Shown: positions 9,153-18,900, numbered from the stretch's first letter. The stretch is DNA of 64,000 nucleotides from Coralliovum pocilloporae (GCF_030845175.1 NZ_CP132542.1:2577501-2641500); one strand, 5' to 3'. Notes: a model not told the origin generated them from the sequence alone. Translations and numbers: made by a program.

Positions 9153-9833
9153 ATGCTGATCATCTTTGATGCCGATGGCGTGTTGCTGGATTCCGAAATC
9201 GTTGCTGCCAAGGTGGAGACGGAGGCCTTCAGGCAGCATGGCTTTGATCGTGATCCTCAGGATTTCGTCCGTGAATTTGCCGGTCTGCCAGGCTCTGAGA
9301 TCAAAAGCCGTATTGAGGAAGAGCTGGGCAAGAACCTACCTGATGATCTGCTCGATCAGATTGAGCGCACCATTGATGAACGCCTCGCCAAGGATGTAAA
9401 GGCAATAGAAGGCGTGGAGGACATGCTCGACAGCCTTGATGATCCACGCTGTGTCTGTTCCAACTCACCGACAGAGCGGCTTGAAGCCACGTTCCGGAAA
9501 ACGGCATTGTTCGACCGGTTCAGACCTTACATCTTCTCTGCCATTTCCATTGAAGATGTGGAGCCAAAGCCGGCTCCCGATATCTTTCTGCATGCAGCAC
9601 GAGAGCTCGAGACCGATCCGGGCGACTGTATCGTCATTGAGGACAGTGTCCATGGTGTTGCTGGTGCCATTGCCGCAGGCATGCGTGTCATCGGCTTTGT
9701 GGGCGGATCACACAGCTTCACAGGCCACAGTGAACTTCTGATGGAAGCAGGTGCTGAAACCGTGGCCCGGCGGCTCTCCGAGATTGCCCCGATTATCGAA
9801 GCCATGAAGGTTTGGGACGGACGGGATCTCTGA
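9153..9833 (+). CDS. HAD-superfamily hydrolase, beta-phosphoglucomutase-like
   Basis: 226-residue haloacid dehalogenase, subfamily IA. Motif I is DADGVLLDSE near the N-terminus with the nucleophilic Asp and the acid-base Asp two residues on. A helical cap follows, then motif II (CSNSP), motif III Lys (EPKPAPDIF) and motif IV (VIEDSVHGV). Enzymes of this type dephosphorylate or isomerise small phosphosugars; the substrate is not determinable. The gene is divergent from the Kef genes and converges on the lipoprotein gene with only 8 bp between stop codons. Confidence 0.9.
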   Translation: MLIIFDADGVLLDSEIVAAKVETEAFRQHGFDRDPQDFVREFAGLPGSEIKSRIEEELGKNLPDDLLDQIERTIDERLAKDVKAIEGVEDMLDSLDDPRCVCSNSPTERLEATFRKTALFDRFRPYIFSAISIEDVEPKPAPDIFLHAARELETDPGDCIVIEDSVHGVAGAIAAGMRVIGFVGGSHSFTGHSELLMEAGAETVARRLSEIAPIIEAMKVWDGRDL

Positions 9834-9841
9834 AGGCGGGC

Positions 9842-10429
9842 TTACTGCTTGGCCTGATCGTCAAACCCGATAAGCACTCGAACCCGTTCGCCACGAGTGA
9901 TCGGGAAGGGCGGTGTCTGGACCACTGCTGAAAAGGTCTTGCTGTCTGTCGGAGATGTGAAGGCGACTTCTGTCTTGGACAATTCCGAGAAGACAACGGT
10001 TCCATCAGCGCGGACAACAGCAAACCGAATAGGCAGTGCAACCGTCTCAGCCGATCCTTTGGGGCCCGTCAGCGCCCGGCCTGCCGCACCGATTTTCATG
10101 GTGATGTTAAGACCATCGAGACTGCACTCGCGTGCGACGTCAGCAATCGTTGCCTGATAACGCAGATAGCCCGGATCATCATTATGTCCGCGCTCAAAGA
10201 CCTGGACTACCTTGGTGCCGGACTGAATATCGACGCTCGGGCAGAGAACCGGTGCCTGCGCGGTTACATCGGAATTGTATTCTTCCGTTGTACCGCGAAT
10301 AAATGTGTCGAGCAGCGATGTCTCAGACTGACCGGAACCAGAAGTGCCACCAGAGCTCGAGCATCCGGCCAGAGCCAGTGCGCACAGGGACAAGGTGGTC
10401 AACAGACGGGAAGAGCGGTTCAAAGGCAT
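9842..10429 (-). CDS. Putative lipoprotein of unknown function
   Basis: 195 residues with a clear lipoprotein signal: charged N-terminus, hydrophobic stretch, then LALAGCSSS with the lipidated Cys at about residue 23. A Ser/Gly-rich linker follows, then a beta-rich domain with conserved-looking pieces CPSVDIQSG, LRYQATIADVARECS and MKIGAAGRALTGPKG. No catalytic motif is recognised. Similar lipoproteins occur in alphaproteobacteria without an assigned role. Probably inner- or outer-membrane anchored on the periplasmic side. Confidence 0.75.
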   Translation of the reverse strand: MPLNRSSRLLTTLSLCALALAGCSSSGGTSGSGQSETSLLDTFIRGTTEEYNSDVTAQAPVLCPSVDIQSGTKVVQVFERGHNDDPGYLRYQATIADVARECSLDGLNITMKIGAAGRALTGPKGSAETVALPIRFAVVRADGTVVFSELSKTEVAFTSPTDSKTFSAVVQTPPFPITRGERVRVLIGFDDQAKQ

Positions 10430-10523
10430 TGCGACACAGATCTCTCTCTATTCGAAGGCTTATTTCCTATAGCAAGGGTCGTGCAGCAAGGGAAGACTGT
10501 TGTCAGCGGAAGCAAAGTGCTGG

Positions 10524-10554
10524 AACAGAAAACCCGCCTCACTGTTGAGGCGGG
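10524..10554 (-). terminator. Intrinsic terminator after peroxiredoxin gene
   Basis: CCCGCCTCA (10533-10541) and TGAGGCGGG (10546-10554) form a 9-bp stem with loop CTGT. On the minus strand it is followed by TTTTCTGTT. It ends transcription of the minus-strand gene finishing at 10581. Confidence 0.85.
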
Positions 10555-10580
10555 CTAAACAGGCGAAGACAGGTGAAGGC

Positions 10581-11066
10581 TTACAGTTGGCCAAGAAGGG
10601 CTTCGGCACCTGAGGCTTCGGCCTGTCCCGGGTTTTCTTCAACATTCAGCGCTGTGACAGAGCCATTGTCGACAATCATTGAGTAGCGGAGAGAGCGGAC
10701 ACCCATGCCGAAAGCGGTGGCGTCGAGCTCAAGGCCGATAGCCTTGGTAAACTCCGCGCTGCCGTCTGCCAGGAAGGTAATGGCATCGCCGGCACCTGTG
10801 GATTCAGCCCAGGCACTCATGACAAACGGGTCATTGACGGAAATAACCGCAATCTCATCCACACCTTTCGCCTTGATGGCAGCAGCATGTTCCACGAAGC
10901 CGGGCAGATGGTTCATGTGGCATGTTGGTGTGAATGCACCTGGTACGGCAAACAGAACAACCTTTTTGCCAGCAAACAGCTCCGATGTGCTCGCGTCAGC
11001 CGGTCCATCGGCCGTCACGGCTTTCACGGTGATATCCGGCAGGCGATCCCCCACGGCAATAGTCAT
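10581..11066 (-). CDS. Peroxiredoxin, Prx5 type
   Basis: 161-residue thiol peroxidase of the Prx5 / AhpC-TSA family. The peroxidatic Cys is in PGAFTPTCHMNHLPG and the supporting Arg probably in MGVRSLRYSMIVD. It reduces hydrogen peroxide and alkyl hydroperoxides in the cytoplasm. ATG 11066 is preferred over the GTG two codons upstream because GGGAGAG then sits at normal distance. It lies 69 bp downstream of the DsbD-alpha-like gene on the same strand, suggesting shared transcription and a redox theme, and is followed by a strong terminator. Confidence 0.95.
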   Translation of the reverse strand: MTIAVGDRLPDITVKAVTADGPADASTSELFAGKKVVLFAVPGAFTPTCHMNHLPGFVEHAAAIKAKGVDEIAVISVNDPFVMSAWAESTGAGDAITFLADGSAEFTKAIGLELDATAFGMGVRSLRYSMIVDNGSVTALNVEENPGQAEASGAEALLGQL

Positions 11067-11135
11067 GATCACACTCTCCCTGTTGTGTGTGCTGAATGAT
11101 TGAAAACGAACTTTATGGTCCGATTGATTGCAGGC

Positions 11136-11975
11136 CTAATTAAGGTCAACAATTGCGTCTTTCGAGATGGAATACGATTGTTCAACCGCTTTGGACCCTT
11201 TGACAAGCACAAAAGACAGGGTAACCGGTTCGTCGGGGAAATCTTTAGGGAGCCGCTGTTCAAACTGGACGACCTTTTCCGCGTCTGACGTTTTGAGCTG
11301 CTTGGTCAGAGGCAGGGCCAGGGGCGCAGAACTGTGGGAAAACAGATCTGTCTTGCCTTCACCATCAGGAACGCGGGCTTTGATCTTCAGTTTGCCATCA
11401 ACCCTGGTGATGCCTTCAATGCGGAAGGAGGCAGCCTGATCTGAAACAGGCACCTTCTGCTCGAAGGCACCGATACGGTCGGCCATGGCCGGGTCATCGG
11501 CCGCAAGCGGGTGGACCAGCATGGCAGCATTGCCCACGGCAGGTACACAGATTTCGGAGCAGACGCCATAGCGCATATCAAGCGTCAGTTTGATGGCCTT
11601 GCTCGGGTCTTCAGGGGTGATCCGCAGCGGCAGCACGATATGGTCGTTATAGACGAGAGACGTGGCATAGCCATCGAAATAGCGTTTGGGCGCGGGCCAG
11701 CGCACATCCACTGACTTCACGTTGGTGGAGCGCGAGAAATCAAGCTGCGGCGGAATACCGGCCCCGCCCGGATTGCGCCAATAGGTCTTCCAGTTCTTTT
11801 CAAGCTCAATTTCGATGCCTGCAACCAGATTACCGGTTTCCATGCCACCAGCAATCACCCGCATGCGCGCGCCCATTGTGTCAGACCAGTTCGACTGGGC
11901 TGCTTCGACAGGAGCGGATACCAGCGTTGAAACGCCTAAGGCCAGGGCGAGCAAAGAAAGAGCTTTCACGAACAT
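11136..11975 (-). CDS. DsbD alpha-domain-like periplasmic protein (ScsB N-terminal type)
   Basis: 279 residues with a Sec signal peptide (hydrophobic core LSLLALALGVSTLVS, cleavage probably near VEAAQ). The mature part matches the periplasmic N-terminal domain of protein-disulfide reductases (NWKTYWRNPGGAGIPP, LPLRITPEDPS) and carries a Cys pair in YGVCSEICVP. The membrane electron-conducting and thioredoxin domains of DsbD are absent, so it would depend on a separate reductase. ATG 11975 is chosen over an upstream TTG. Its place beside a peroxiredoxin suggests envelope redox homeostasis; this is inference. Confidence 0.85.
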   Translation of the reverse strand: MFVKALSLLALALGVSTLVSAPVEAAQSNWSDTMGARMRVIAGGMETGNLVAGIEIELEKNWKTYWRNPGGAGIPPQLDFSRSTNVKSVDVRWPAPKRYFDGYATSLVYNDHIVLPLRITPEDPSKAIKLTLDMRYGVCSEICVPAVGNAAMLVHPLAADDPAMADRIGAFEQKVPVSDQAASFRIEGITRVDGKLKIKARVPDGEGKTDLFSHSSAPLALPLTKQLKTSDAEKVVQFEQRLPKDFPDEPVTLSFVLVKGSKAVEQSYSISKDAIVDLN

Positions 11976-12322
11976 ACTCCACAATCACAATTTAAAGCAT
12001 CTGACCTTTAACCTGAATTGGCAGCGGTGCTTTAAAAGTTTGTTTCTGCGCGCGCTTTGATCTGAAAAGTCTGTCAACTTTGCAGAAGCACGCTGTAATA
12101 ACCAGTCAGGCGATCGGGCAGACTCTCTGGCTGAACGCTCTGCTGAACATAATCGACTGATGTTAATTTTGGACCCTTAACTGTGGCTGTTTCGTGCGGA
12201 TTTCCATCATATTGCCGTGATCGCAGACTATGTGTTGCGGTCGACGGAGCACAGATCCGGCTGTCAAAGCCGCGAATGCATGATAGCATGTTGATGATAA
12301 GAACTGATTTGGAAGCGTTTAT
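11976..12322. other. 347-bp divergent intergenic region
   Basis: Separates the DsbD-alpha-like gene (minus) from yqgE (plus), so both promoters should lie here. A GGAAG ribosome binding site precedes the yqgE start. No clear operator, repeat or RNA gene could be recognised. Confidence 0.4.
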
Positions 12323-13036
12323 ATGAACGGCGATGGCGACCACCGGAATGACAGAAGAGACGATCTGACGGACAGCCTGATGGATGACCTGTCGGATAGT
12401 CTATCTGATGACTTGTCCGATGAGCTGCCCGATGAACTGTCTGATGAACTGTCTGGGCAGGATTATCTGGACGGACAGTTTCTGATTGCCATGCCGGGTA
12501 TGACGGATGAGCGTTTTGCCAGATCTCTGGTTTATATCTGCGCCCATTCCGAAGAAGGCGCCATGGGGATTATCGTCAATCGGGAAGCGCCGCAGATCTC
12601 CTTTTCAGAACTGCTGGACCAGCTTGAAATCACAACGCCCGGCGAGCCGATCCTGCTGCCTGATCCCGACGAGCAGATGACGGTCCACAATGGTGGTCCG
12701 GTGGATGGCGGACGTGGCTTTGTGCTGCATTCATCCGATTTCTACATCAAGGAATCCACTCTGCCGATAGATGATGATGTCTGTCTGACCGCAACGCTTG
12801 AGGTGCTGAAGGCAATCGCCCATGGTCGCGGCCCGCGCCATGCCTTGCTGGCTCTCGGTTATGCAGGCTGGGCTCCGGGGCAGCTTGAAACGGAAATTCA
12901 GGCCAATGGCTGGCTGAACTGTCCGGGCGACATGTCCTTGCTGTTTGATGAAGCACTCGACAACAAATACGACAAGGCTCTCGCCAAACTCGGTATCGAC
13001 GAAGCGTTTCTGTCCATGGAACCGGGGCGGGCCTGA
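12323..13036 (+). CDS. yqgE: YqgE/AlgH family protein with acidic tandem-repeat N-terminus
   Basis: 237 residues. From about residue 50 it matches the YqgE/AlgH (DUF179) family: [52 protein letters not shown] and [13 protein letters not shown]. Family members are usually around 190-200 residues and their molecular role is unsettled. Here the domain is preceded by about 48 extra residues, of which 13-44 are eight tandem four-residue units of the form D-[DSE]-L-x, encoded by 12-bp repeats. ATG 12323 has GGAAG upstream; a start inside or after the repeat would give a normal-length protein, but no strong ribosome site was noticed there. It converges on the lipid kinase gene with a 4-bp gap. Confidence 0.92.
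   Translation: MNGDGDHRNDRRDDLTDSLMDDLSDSLSDDLSDELPDELSDELSGQDYLDGQFLIAMPGMTDERFARSLVYICAHSEEGAMGIIVNREAPQISFSELLDQLEITTPGEPILLPDPDEQMTVHNGGPVDGGRGFVLHSSDFYIKESTLPIDDDVCLTATLEVLKAIAHGRGPRHALLALGYAGWAPGQLETEIQANGWLNCPGDMSLLFDEALDNKYDKALAKLGIDEAFLSMEPGRA
12359..12454 (+). repeat. Eight tandem 12-bp coding repeats in yqgE
   Basis: Eight consecutive 12-bp units of type GATGAACTGTCT encode D-x-L-x. The last two units are identical (12431-12442 and 12443-12454) and earlier ones diverge gradually. The reading frame is kept if units are lost or gained. Confidence 0.85.
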
Positions 13037-13040
13037 GCCT

Positions 13041-13940
13041 CTATCGCACCACCATCATCACCGGTTCATTGTCGGCTTCTAGCAGAACCGGTGTGTAGCC
13101 TGCTGCATCACCATCGGATTGCAGAGGTGCCCCGGAGCTTGAGGTCAGTTCGGCGGCCTCACAGGGCAGAATGGTGACGCCCGGCGTATCTGCCAGCCGG
13201 TTGCGCAGCAGGTTGATGGCGCAGCGGATGAGGAAGAGGGTGCTGTCTTTCTCAAGCAGAACCAGATGCAGGCCGGGCTTCAGAGCACTGGCTTCAGGGC
13301 AGATGACCATGGGTCCGCCGTAGTGGGGTGTGTTGGTGATCACGGCCAGACGTCCTTCATAGGTCAGGCCGTCAACGGTCACTGTGATCACGTCCCGCTT
13401 TCGCCTGAAGGCCTGCCGGATTGCGGTTAATCCATAAGCCAGCTTGCCAAGGCGACGTTTCAGTCCAAGGGGCAGGGCATGCACCACCTGAGCATCAAAC
13501 CCGGATGACACCATGAGAATGAACACGTCGCCATTGCGTCGTCCGGTATAGACAGGCACACGGCGATTGCCTGCGATCATGTCGGCGAAGCTTCTCGCAG
13601 AAAAGCCAAGCCCGAGAGACAGGGCCAGAACATTGGCTGTGCCAAAGGGAATGACTGCCAAAGGCGGGCAGGGATCAGGACGCTGCCTCAGTCCACGGAC
13701 GGCCTGCACCAGCGTGCCATCACCGCCAGCCACTGCAATGGCATCCGGTTGTTCTGAACTGTCGGCGCAATAGGCAACAATGTCATCTGCTGAGCCGGTC
13801 AGACGGACCTGCGTCGCGATGCCCTGTTGGGCGAGGGCGTTTACATATTTCCGCATCCTGCGCGGGGAATATCCGCCAGCCACCGGGTTGGCGAGAATGG
13901 TCAAAGTCCTGATTGCAGGGTGAGAGACCTGTCCATCCAT
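13041..13940 (-). CDS. Diacylglycerol/sphingosine kinase-family lipid kinase
   Basis: 299 residues of the DAGK catalytic family. The N-terminal nucleotide-binding part has ILANPVAGG and the signature AVAGGDGTLVQAV; the next conserved element is PFGTANVLALSLGL. A C-terminal beta-sandwich follows (MVSSGFDAQVV, NTPHYGGPMVICPEA). Enzymes of this type transfer phosphate from ATP to diacylglycerol or related lipids at the inner membrane face. The true lipid substrate is unknown. Convergent with yqgE. Confidence 0.9.
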   Translation of the reverse strand: MDGQVSHPAIRTLTILANPVAGGYSPRRMRKYVNALAQQGIATQVRLTGSADDIVAYCADSSEQPDAIAVAGGDGTLVQAVRGLRQRPDPCPPLAVIPFGTANVLALSLGLGFSARSFADMIAGNRRVPVYTGRRNGDVFILMVSSGFDAQVVHALPLGLKRRLGKLAYGLTAIRQAFRRKRDVITVTVDGLTYEGRLAVITNTPHYGGPMVICPEASALKPGLHLVLLEKDSTLFLIRCAINLLRNRLADTPGVTILPCEAAELTSSSGAPLQSDGDAAGYTPVLLEADNEPVMMVVR

Positions 13941-14000
13941 GATCTGCGCCAGCCCCCTCGCACCCTGTGGTTAAAGGTGTTTCATGTATAAGTCTGTAAC

Positions 14001-14447
14001 TCAGGCGGCCTTGAACGGAGCCATGCCTTCGCGGGCCAGTTCGTCAGCCCGTTCGTTACCTTCAATACCTGCGTGACCCTTTACCCAGTGCCAGGTCAGA
14101 TCATGGCGGGCAATCTGCTCATCAAGCAATTGCCAGAGATCGGCATTCTTCACTGGTTTCTTGGCCGCCGTCTTCCAGCCATTGCGTTTCCAATTATGGA
14201 TCCAGCCGGTAATGCCGCCCTTAACATATTGAGAATCTGTATAAAGATCGACCGGACAGCGCTTCTTGAGAGCCTTGAGGGCTTCAATCGCAGCCATCAG
14301 TTCCATCCGGTTATTGGTGGTCTCCGCCTCGCCGCCAGACAGGGTTTTCTCGTGCTCACCCCAAAGCAGCAAAGCGCCCCAGCCACCGGGCCCCGGATTG
14401 CCCGAACAGGCTCCATCCGTATAGATCACAACACGTTTGTCGCTCAT
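14001..14447 (-). CDS. rnhA: Ribonuclease HI
   Basis: 148 residues, the normal length for bacterial RNase HI, which cleaves RNA in RNA:DNA hybrids. The metal-binding acidic residues are all present: Asp in [17 protein letters not shown], Glu in [11 protein letters not shown], Asp in [11 protein letters not shown] and Asp in [10 protein letters not shown], with the catalytic His in [11 protein letters not shown]. It is the last of three closely spaced minus-strand genes, ispH-thrB-rnhA, an arrangement common in Hyphomicrobiales. Confidence 0.97.
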   Translation of the reverse strand: MSDKRVVIYTDGACSGNPGPGGWGALLLWGEHEKTLSGGEAETTNNRMELMAAIEALKALKKRCPVDLYTDSQYVKGGITGWIHNWKRNGWKTAAKKPVKNADLWQLLDEQIARHDLTWHWVKGHAGIEGNERADELAREGMAPFKAA

Positions 14448-14464
14448 GAGAAACCGTCCTGGAA

Positions 14465-15430
14465 TTACGGATCAAGACCATAGGCGCGGCTGGTCTCCAC
14501 GCTCTGGTGGAAGGTCAGCTTGCGCAGATATTCAAGCGGGTCTTTCGGGGTGACAAGGGCACCCGGAGGCACGCGAAGCCAATCATGCAGGCGTGTCAGC
14601 AGGAACCGTAACGCTGCCCCGCGAGCAAGAAGCGGCAGGGCATCGAATTCGACCGGTTCAAGAGGACGAACCCGACTGTAGCCCACAAGAAGGGCCTTCG
14701 CCTTTGTCACATTGAAAGACAGATCTGGCTCGAAACACCAGGCATTGAGGCAGATGGCCAGATCATAGACCAGGGCATCATTACAGGCGAAGTAGAAGTC
14801 GATCAGTCCGGAGAGGCGATCGCTCAGAAAGAAGACATTGTCCGGGAACAGGTCCGCATGGATAACCCCTTGAGGCAGATCCTGTGGCCAGTTCTGCTCC
14901 AGATAATCCAGCTCGTCGCGCACGATCTGCCGCAGGCCACCAGCGACCGTGTCAGCGTCATCTGCTGATTGCTCAAACAGAGGTCGCCAGCTTTCAACCG
15001 ACAAGGCATTTGGCCGCTCGATGGCGAAATCCTGCCCGGCCACATGCATCTGGGCCATGGCTTCGCCAAGCTGACGACAGTTCAGCGCACTCGGGCGTCG
15101 GACCCACATCCCCTCAAGAAAGGAGATCAGCGCGGCAGGGCGTCCGGCCAGTTCTCCCAGCGTTTCACCAGTCCTGTTCCGGATCGGTGTCGGGCAGGAC
15201 AGGCCGCGTGCTGACAGATGTTCCATCAGGCCGAGAAAGAACGGCAGATCATTGGGGTCCACACGTTTTTCATACAGCGTCAGAATATAAGACAGGCCGG
15301 TGGTGTGGAGCAGATAGTTGGAATTCTCCACCCCTTCTGCAATTCCCTTGAAGGAGGTGAGAGTGCCTGCTTCATACTGAGCCAGAAAATCGGCCAGCAT
15401 GTCATCACTGACGTCGGTGTAAACGGCCAT
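14465..15430 (-). CDS. thrB: Homoserine kinase (ThrB, aminoglycoside-phosphotransferase fold)
   Basis: 321 residues of the APH-type homoserine kinase used by many alphaproteobacteria instead of the GHMP type. The N-terminal lobe has [13 protein letters not shown]. The catalytic loop is [14 protein letters not shown] with the catalytic Asp, and the metal site is [18 protein letters not shown]. It phosphorylates homoserine in threonine synthesis. It lies 9 bp after ispH and 17 bp before rnhA on the same strand, so an operon is very likely. Confidence 0.95.
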   Translation of the reverse strand: MAVYTDVSDDMLADFLAQYEAGTLTSFKGIAEGVENSNYLLHTTGLSYILTLYEKRVDPNDLPFFLGLMEHLSARGLSCPTPIRNRTGETLGELAGRPAALISFLEGMWVRRPSALNCRQLGEAMAQMHVAGQDFAIERPNALSVESWRPLFEQSADDADTVAGGLRQIVRDELDYLEQNWPQDLPQGVIHADLFPDNVFFLSDRLSGLIDFYFACNDALVYDLAICLNAWCFEPDLSFNVTKAKALLVGYSRVRPLEPVEFDALPLLARGAALRFLLTRLHDWLRVPPGALVTPKDPLEYLRKLTFHQSVETSRAYGLDP

Positions 15431-15439
15431 GGTGAACCC

Positions 15440-16387
15440 TTATGCCCGCAATTCGCGCGGCAGGTTGAAGGCAATGGTTTCTTCTGCTGTGGTGACCGCC
15501 TCGACAGTCACGGAATAACGGGACTGGAAGGCCTCAATCATTTCCTCGACCAGAACCTCGGGAGCCGATGCCCCCGCTGTGATGCCAAGTGCTTCAACCC
15601 CGTCGAACCGGGTCCAGTCGATATCGGACGCCCGCTGCAGCAGGAAAGCCTTGCTGCAGCCTTCCCGTTCAGCAACTTCACGCAGGCGCTTGGAGTTTGA
15701 CGAGTTGGGTGCACCTACGACAATCACAGCATCGACCTTGGGAGAGATGGCCTTTACTGCATCCTGCCGGTTGGTCGTGGCATAGCAGATATCATCCTTG
15801 TGCGGCCCGGTAATGTTGGGGAAGCGCTGTTTCAGCTCGCCGATAATATCGCTGGTATCATCCACAGACAGGGTCGTCTGTGTGATCCAGGCCAGATTGT
15901 CCGGGTTCTTCGGCTGAAGCGCACGGGCATCTTCAATGGTCTCGATCAGTGTCACGGCCCCGTCGGGCAGTTGTCCCATAGTCCCCACCACTTCCGGATG
16001 GCCCTTATGGCCGATCAGCACGATGTCATATCCGCGCTTGTGATGAATCTGTGCTTCTTTGTGGACCTTGGAAACCAGGGGACAGGTGGCGTCCAGGTAG
16101 AACATGTTGCGGCTTTCCGCTGCCTCGGGAACCTTCTTCGGAACCCCATGGGCTGAGAAGATAACCGGCTGTTCCGTGTCAGGAATCTCGTCCAGCTCCT
16201 CAACAAAGACGGCACCTTTGGCTTTCAGGCCTTCCACCACAAACCGGTTATGGACAATCTCATGACGCACATAAACCGGCGGGCCGTATTTTTCGAGCGC
16301 CAGTTCGACAATCTGGATGGCGCGATCCACGCCAGCGCAGAACCCGCGCGGGGCAGCCAGATAGATTTTCAGATCCGGTTTGCTCAT
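15440..16387 (-). CDS. ispH: 4-hydroxy-3-methylbut-2-enyl diphosphate reductase
   Basis: 315 residues. IspH is the last enzyme of the MEP isoprenoid pathway and makes IPP and DMAPP with a 4Fe-4S cluster. The three cluster Cys are visible in [25 protein letters not shown] and the GCSKAF region. [13 protein letters not shown] and the HGVPKKVPE loop are also typical. First gene of the ispH-thrB-rnhA group; the roughly 100-bp gap upstream should hold the promoter. Confidence 0.97.
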   Translation of the reverse strand: MSKPDLKIYLAAPRGFCAGVDRAIQIVELALEKYGPPVYVRHEIVHNRFVVEGLKAKGAVFVEELDEIPDTEQPVIFSAHGVPKKVPEAAESRNMFYLDATCPLVSKVHKEAQIHHKRGYDIVLIGHKGHPEVVGTMGQLPDGAVTLIETIEDARALQPKNPDNLAWITQTTLSVDDTSDIIGELKQRFPNITGPHKDDICYATTNRQDAVKAISPKVDAVIVVGAPNSSNSKRLREVAEREGCSKAFLLQRASDIDWTRFDGVEALGITAGASAPEVLVEEMIEAFQSRYSVTVEAVTTAEETIAFNLPRELRA

Positions 16388-16485
16388 CTGTGATTACGCT
16401 CTCGTCCGGCAGCCGATGCCTGTTGATCTGTTTATCGTGAGATAGCCCCGAATTCAGGTGTGATCAAGGGGTAATCGGATGCAGT

Positions 16486-17364
16486 TTACCAGACGAGATC
16501 CCGCAGGAAACCGATACTTTTCAGATTGTTTTCCATCAGTGTGGCGGTCACCTTTTCGGCTTCCGGTGTCTCGCTGTCACCAACTTCTGAGGAATGAATG
16601 CCGCCTGTGACAAACAGGGCATCCAGCCCCTGCAGGGTGGCACCCTTGATATCAGTCCGGAGGCCATCGCCAATAGCGAGCACATCTGACAGGGCCGGGC
16701 GATCGCCCAGAAGCCCTTCCAGTACGTCAAAAGCCCGCTCATAGACCGGTGCATAGGGCTTGCCCACCAGAACAACCTCACCGCCAAGGGCGTCATAGGC
16801 TTCTGCCAGAGCACCGGCGCAGAAGATGGTCTTGCCGCCCCGCTCAACCACCAGATCCGGATTGGCGCAGATCATCGGCAGATCGCGCTCAATCATCCGC
16901 TCGAACTGGTGTACATAGTCTTCCGGTGTTTCTGTTGTGTCATCAAACAGGCCTGTATTGATGACAAGGTCCGCGTCATCTTCCTCAACCAGCTCGATAT
17001 CAATCCCGTCAAACAGGGTGCGGTCACGCTCAGGGCCAAGGTGATAGGCGGCTTTGCCTTCCTCAGCTGCAGCCTGCACCAGAGCCAGAGTTACATCACC
17101 AGAAGTGACCACGGCATCAAAGGCTGTCTCAGGAACACCAAGACCCGCCAGCTGGGTCAGAATGGGCTGATGCGGCCGCGGCGCATTGGTGAGCAGGATA
17201 ACCGCACCACCGGTTTCCTCACGATAGCGCTCAAGGGCATGGGTCGATGTCTCAAAGGACTGAACTCCGTTGTGAATGACACCCCAGACATCGCACAGAA
17301 GAGCGCGGTAATGTGGGGCAAGGTCACGGAGGCCATGGCATGGCGGCACAAGCGAGGAGGACAT
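16486..17364 (-). CDS. HAD-superfamily class IIA hydrolase (TIGR01459 type)
   Basis: 292 residues. The nucleophile motif is ALLCDVWGVIHNG near residue 25, followed by LLTNAPRP and a class IIA cap. Motif III/IV is VGKPYAPVYERAFDV and IGDGLRTDIKGA. This subfamily is conserved in alphaproteobacteria and related to the NagD / 4-nitrophenylphosphatase group. The natural substrate is unknown. The gene stands between ispH and the TipF-like gene on the minus strand with gaps of about 70-100 bp. Confidence 0.92.
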   Translation of the reverse strand: MSSSLVPPCHGLRDLAPHYRALLCDVWGVIHNGVQSFETSTHALERYREETGGAVILLTNAPRPHQPILTQLAGLGVPETAFDAVVTSGDVTLALVQAAAEEGKAAYHLGPERDRTLFDGIDIELVEEDDADLVINTGLFDDTTETPEDYVHQFERMIERDLPMICANPDLVVERGGKTIFCAGALAEAYDALGGEVVLVGKPYAPVYERAFDVLEGLLGDRPALSDVLAIGDGLRTDIKGATLQGLDALFVTGGIHSSEVGDSETPEAEKVTATLMENNLKSIGFLRDLVW

Positions 17365-17437
17365 AGATGCGGAGTTCCGTTGAAAATGGGACTAGAGAGA
17401 CAGTGGGTAGCGGCTCTTGCCTATGCGGTCAAGCAGC

Positions 17438-18802
17438 CTATTCCGCAGCTCTGCGGCTTTGCTGCCCGTCTCGCTCAAGCGGGCGCATGGCCTCGGCCCG
17501 GACCGGACGGGGCGGTGCGAACAGATTGCCCTGCCCATACTGGGCGTCACATTCCAGCACATCCACAACGGTTGCTTCGTTTTCGATCACATCAGCGATC
17601 ATCTCAAGGCCATTGCGCGCCAGAAGCCGTGACAGATCGGCTGCATGGATGTCAGATCCGGAATCGGGCCAGCCGGTGATCAGCTTGCTGGCGGGAACCT
17701 TGACGAACTGGAAGCCAAGACGGTTCAGGTCGCGGAAATCAAACCGCAGATCTTCAAGTTGATCCATGGAGAACCGGAAACCAAGATCAGTCAGGGCACT
17801 GAGGGTCTCATATTCCAGCGGCCCCATCTCACGCACAGTGGCATGGCTGAATTCAAAGATCATATTGTCGGCCAGCTCACGATTGGCCTCTATATAATTC
17901 ATGAAATTACCGAAGAATTCGCCATTGATCAGGCTGGCAGCCGAGATGTTGCAGAAAATCGAGACATCCCGCTTGCGCTGGTTCATGCGGCGCAGGATCT
18001 GTACCGACTTCAGCAGCATTGTGTTGTCGATCATCGGCATGACACCGGCACCCTCTGCTGCTGCCGTGTAATCTTCAGGCATCAGGATGGTGTCATTCTC
18101 GTCCCGCACGCGGGTCAGGGCTTCATAAGCGAAAACCTGGCGCTGAGGCAGGGTAACAATCGGCTGCAGATGCAGATCGATGCGGTTTTCCGCAATGGAT
18201 CGTCTCAATGTTGCGGCCAGCGGGTCCGGTCCTGCCGGATTGGATTGCGGCCAGCGCTGGCGGATGCCATCCTGATTGCGGGTCGGTGCATCATGAGGCG
18301 CATCATGACGCTGTTGCCCGCCCAAAGCGGCTTGAGGCTGTTGCGGTGCACGGCGTTGTGGCGGAGCAGATAGTCTCCGTTCCAGCTCGGTCTTCCACTC
18401 ATCAAGCGTGTCGATACGGGCATCCATCTGCGCCATGGTTTCTGCCAGTTGACGGATCAGGGTGCCAAAAACCTCCACCTCAGCTGTGAGAGGGTCGAGA
18501 TTGTGGCGGATATGTTCCGGCAGGGTCTGGTGAAAGATTGCCAGTTCCTTGCGGATATCCTCCAGTGCCCGGTCCTGTTCTGTCTTGACGAGACGGACCT
18601 CATCCAGCTTTTCCTCCAGCCGTTCGCGGTCACGACTGCGCTGGAACTGGCTGTTGAACAGAACCAGAGCCAGGAGCATCAGGGTTGACGCAAGCAGGGC
18701 CTCAATCACGCTAAGGCCATATTGCATATGCAGGACAAGCCCCACAGATGCGGCAATGACCACCATGGACAGGCCAATGATAAATGCGCTGGTGCGGGCC
18801 AT
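17438..18802 (-). CDS. TipF-like membrane protein with degenerate EAL domain
   Basis: 454 residues. Two membrane helices lie at about 5-25 and 30-50, then a charged coiled coil to about 145, a Gln/Pro/Ala-rich linker, and an EAL-type domain from about 200 to the end. The domain keeps YEAL (about 226) and NISAASL but has FEFSHATV and SMDQLEDL where active phosphodiesterases have conserved acidic metal ligands and DDFGTG. It is therefore probably inactive and may bind c-di-GMP. The order of parts and length match Caulobacter TipF, a c-di-GMP receptor for flagellar assembly. No flagellar gene is adjacent, so TipF orthology is likely but not proven. Confidence 0.8.
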   Translation of the reverse strand: MARTSAFIIGLSMVVIAASVGLVLHMQYGLSVIEALLASTLMLLALVLFNSQFQRSRDRERLEEKLDEVRLVKTEQDRALEDIRKELAIFHQTLPEHIRHNLDPLTAEVEVFGTLIRQLAETMAQMDARIDTLDEWKTELERRLSAPPQRRAPQQPQAALGGQQRHDAPHDAPTRNQDGIRQRWPQSNPAGPDPLAATLRRSIAENRIDLHLQPIVTLPQRQVFAYEALTRVRDENDTILMPEDYTAAAEGAGVMPMIDNTMLLKSVQILRRMNQRKRDVSIFCNISAASLINGEFFGNFMNYIEANRELADNMIFEFSHATVREMGPLEYETLSALTDLGFRFSMDQLEDLRFDFRDLNRLGFQFVKVPASKLITGWPDSGSDIHAADLSRLLARNGLEMIADVIENEATVVDVLECDAQYGQGNLFAPPRPVRAEAMRPLERDGQQSRRAAE

Positions 18803-18900
18803 TTCGGCGCAGAAACCCTCTGATTCGTTAAAAGTCTTAATAAATTACCCTGACCTGAATTCGCTATCTGCGTCAACCGGAACCGGGGAAAGCCTTCAAT

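Noticed and set aside
18828-18840. TTAA-TTAA pair upstream of the TipF-like gene as a CtrA site
   Set aside because: Spacing is 5 bp where the consensus needs 7.
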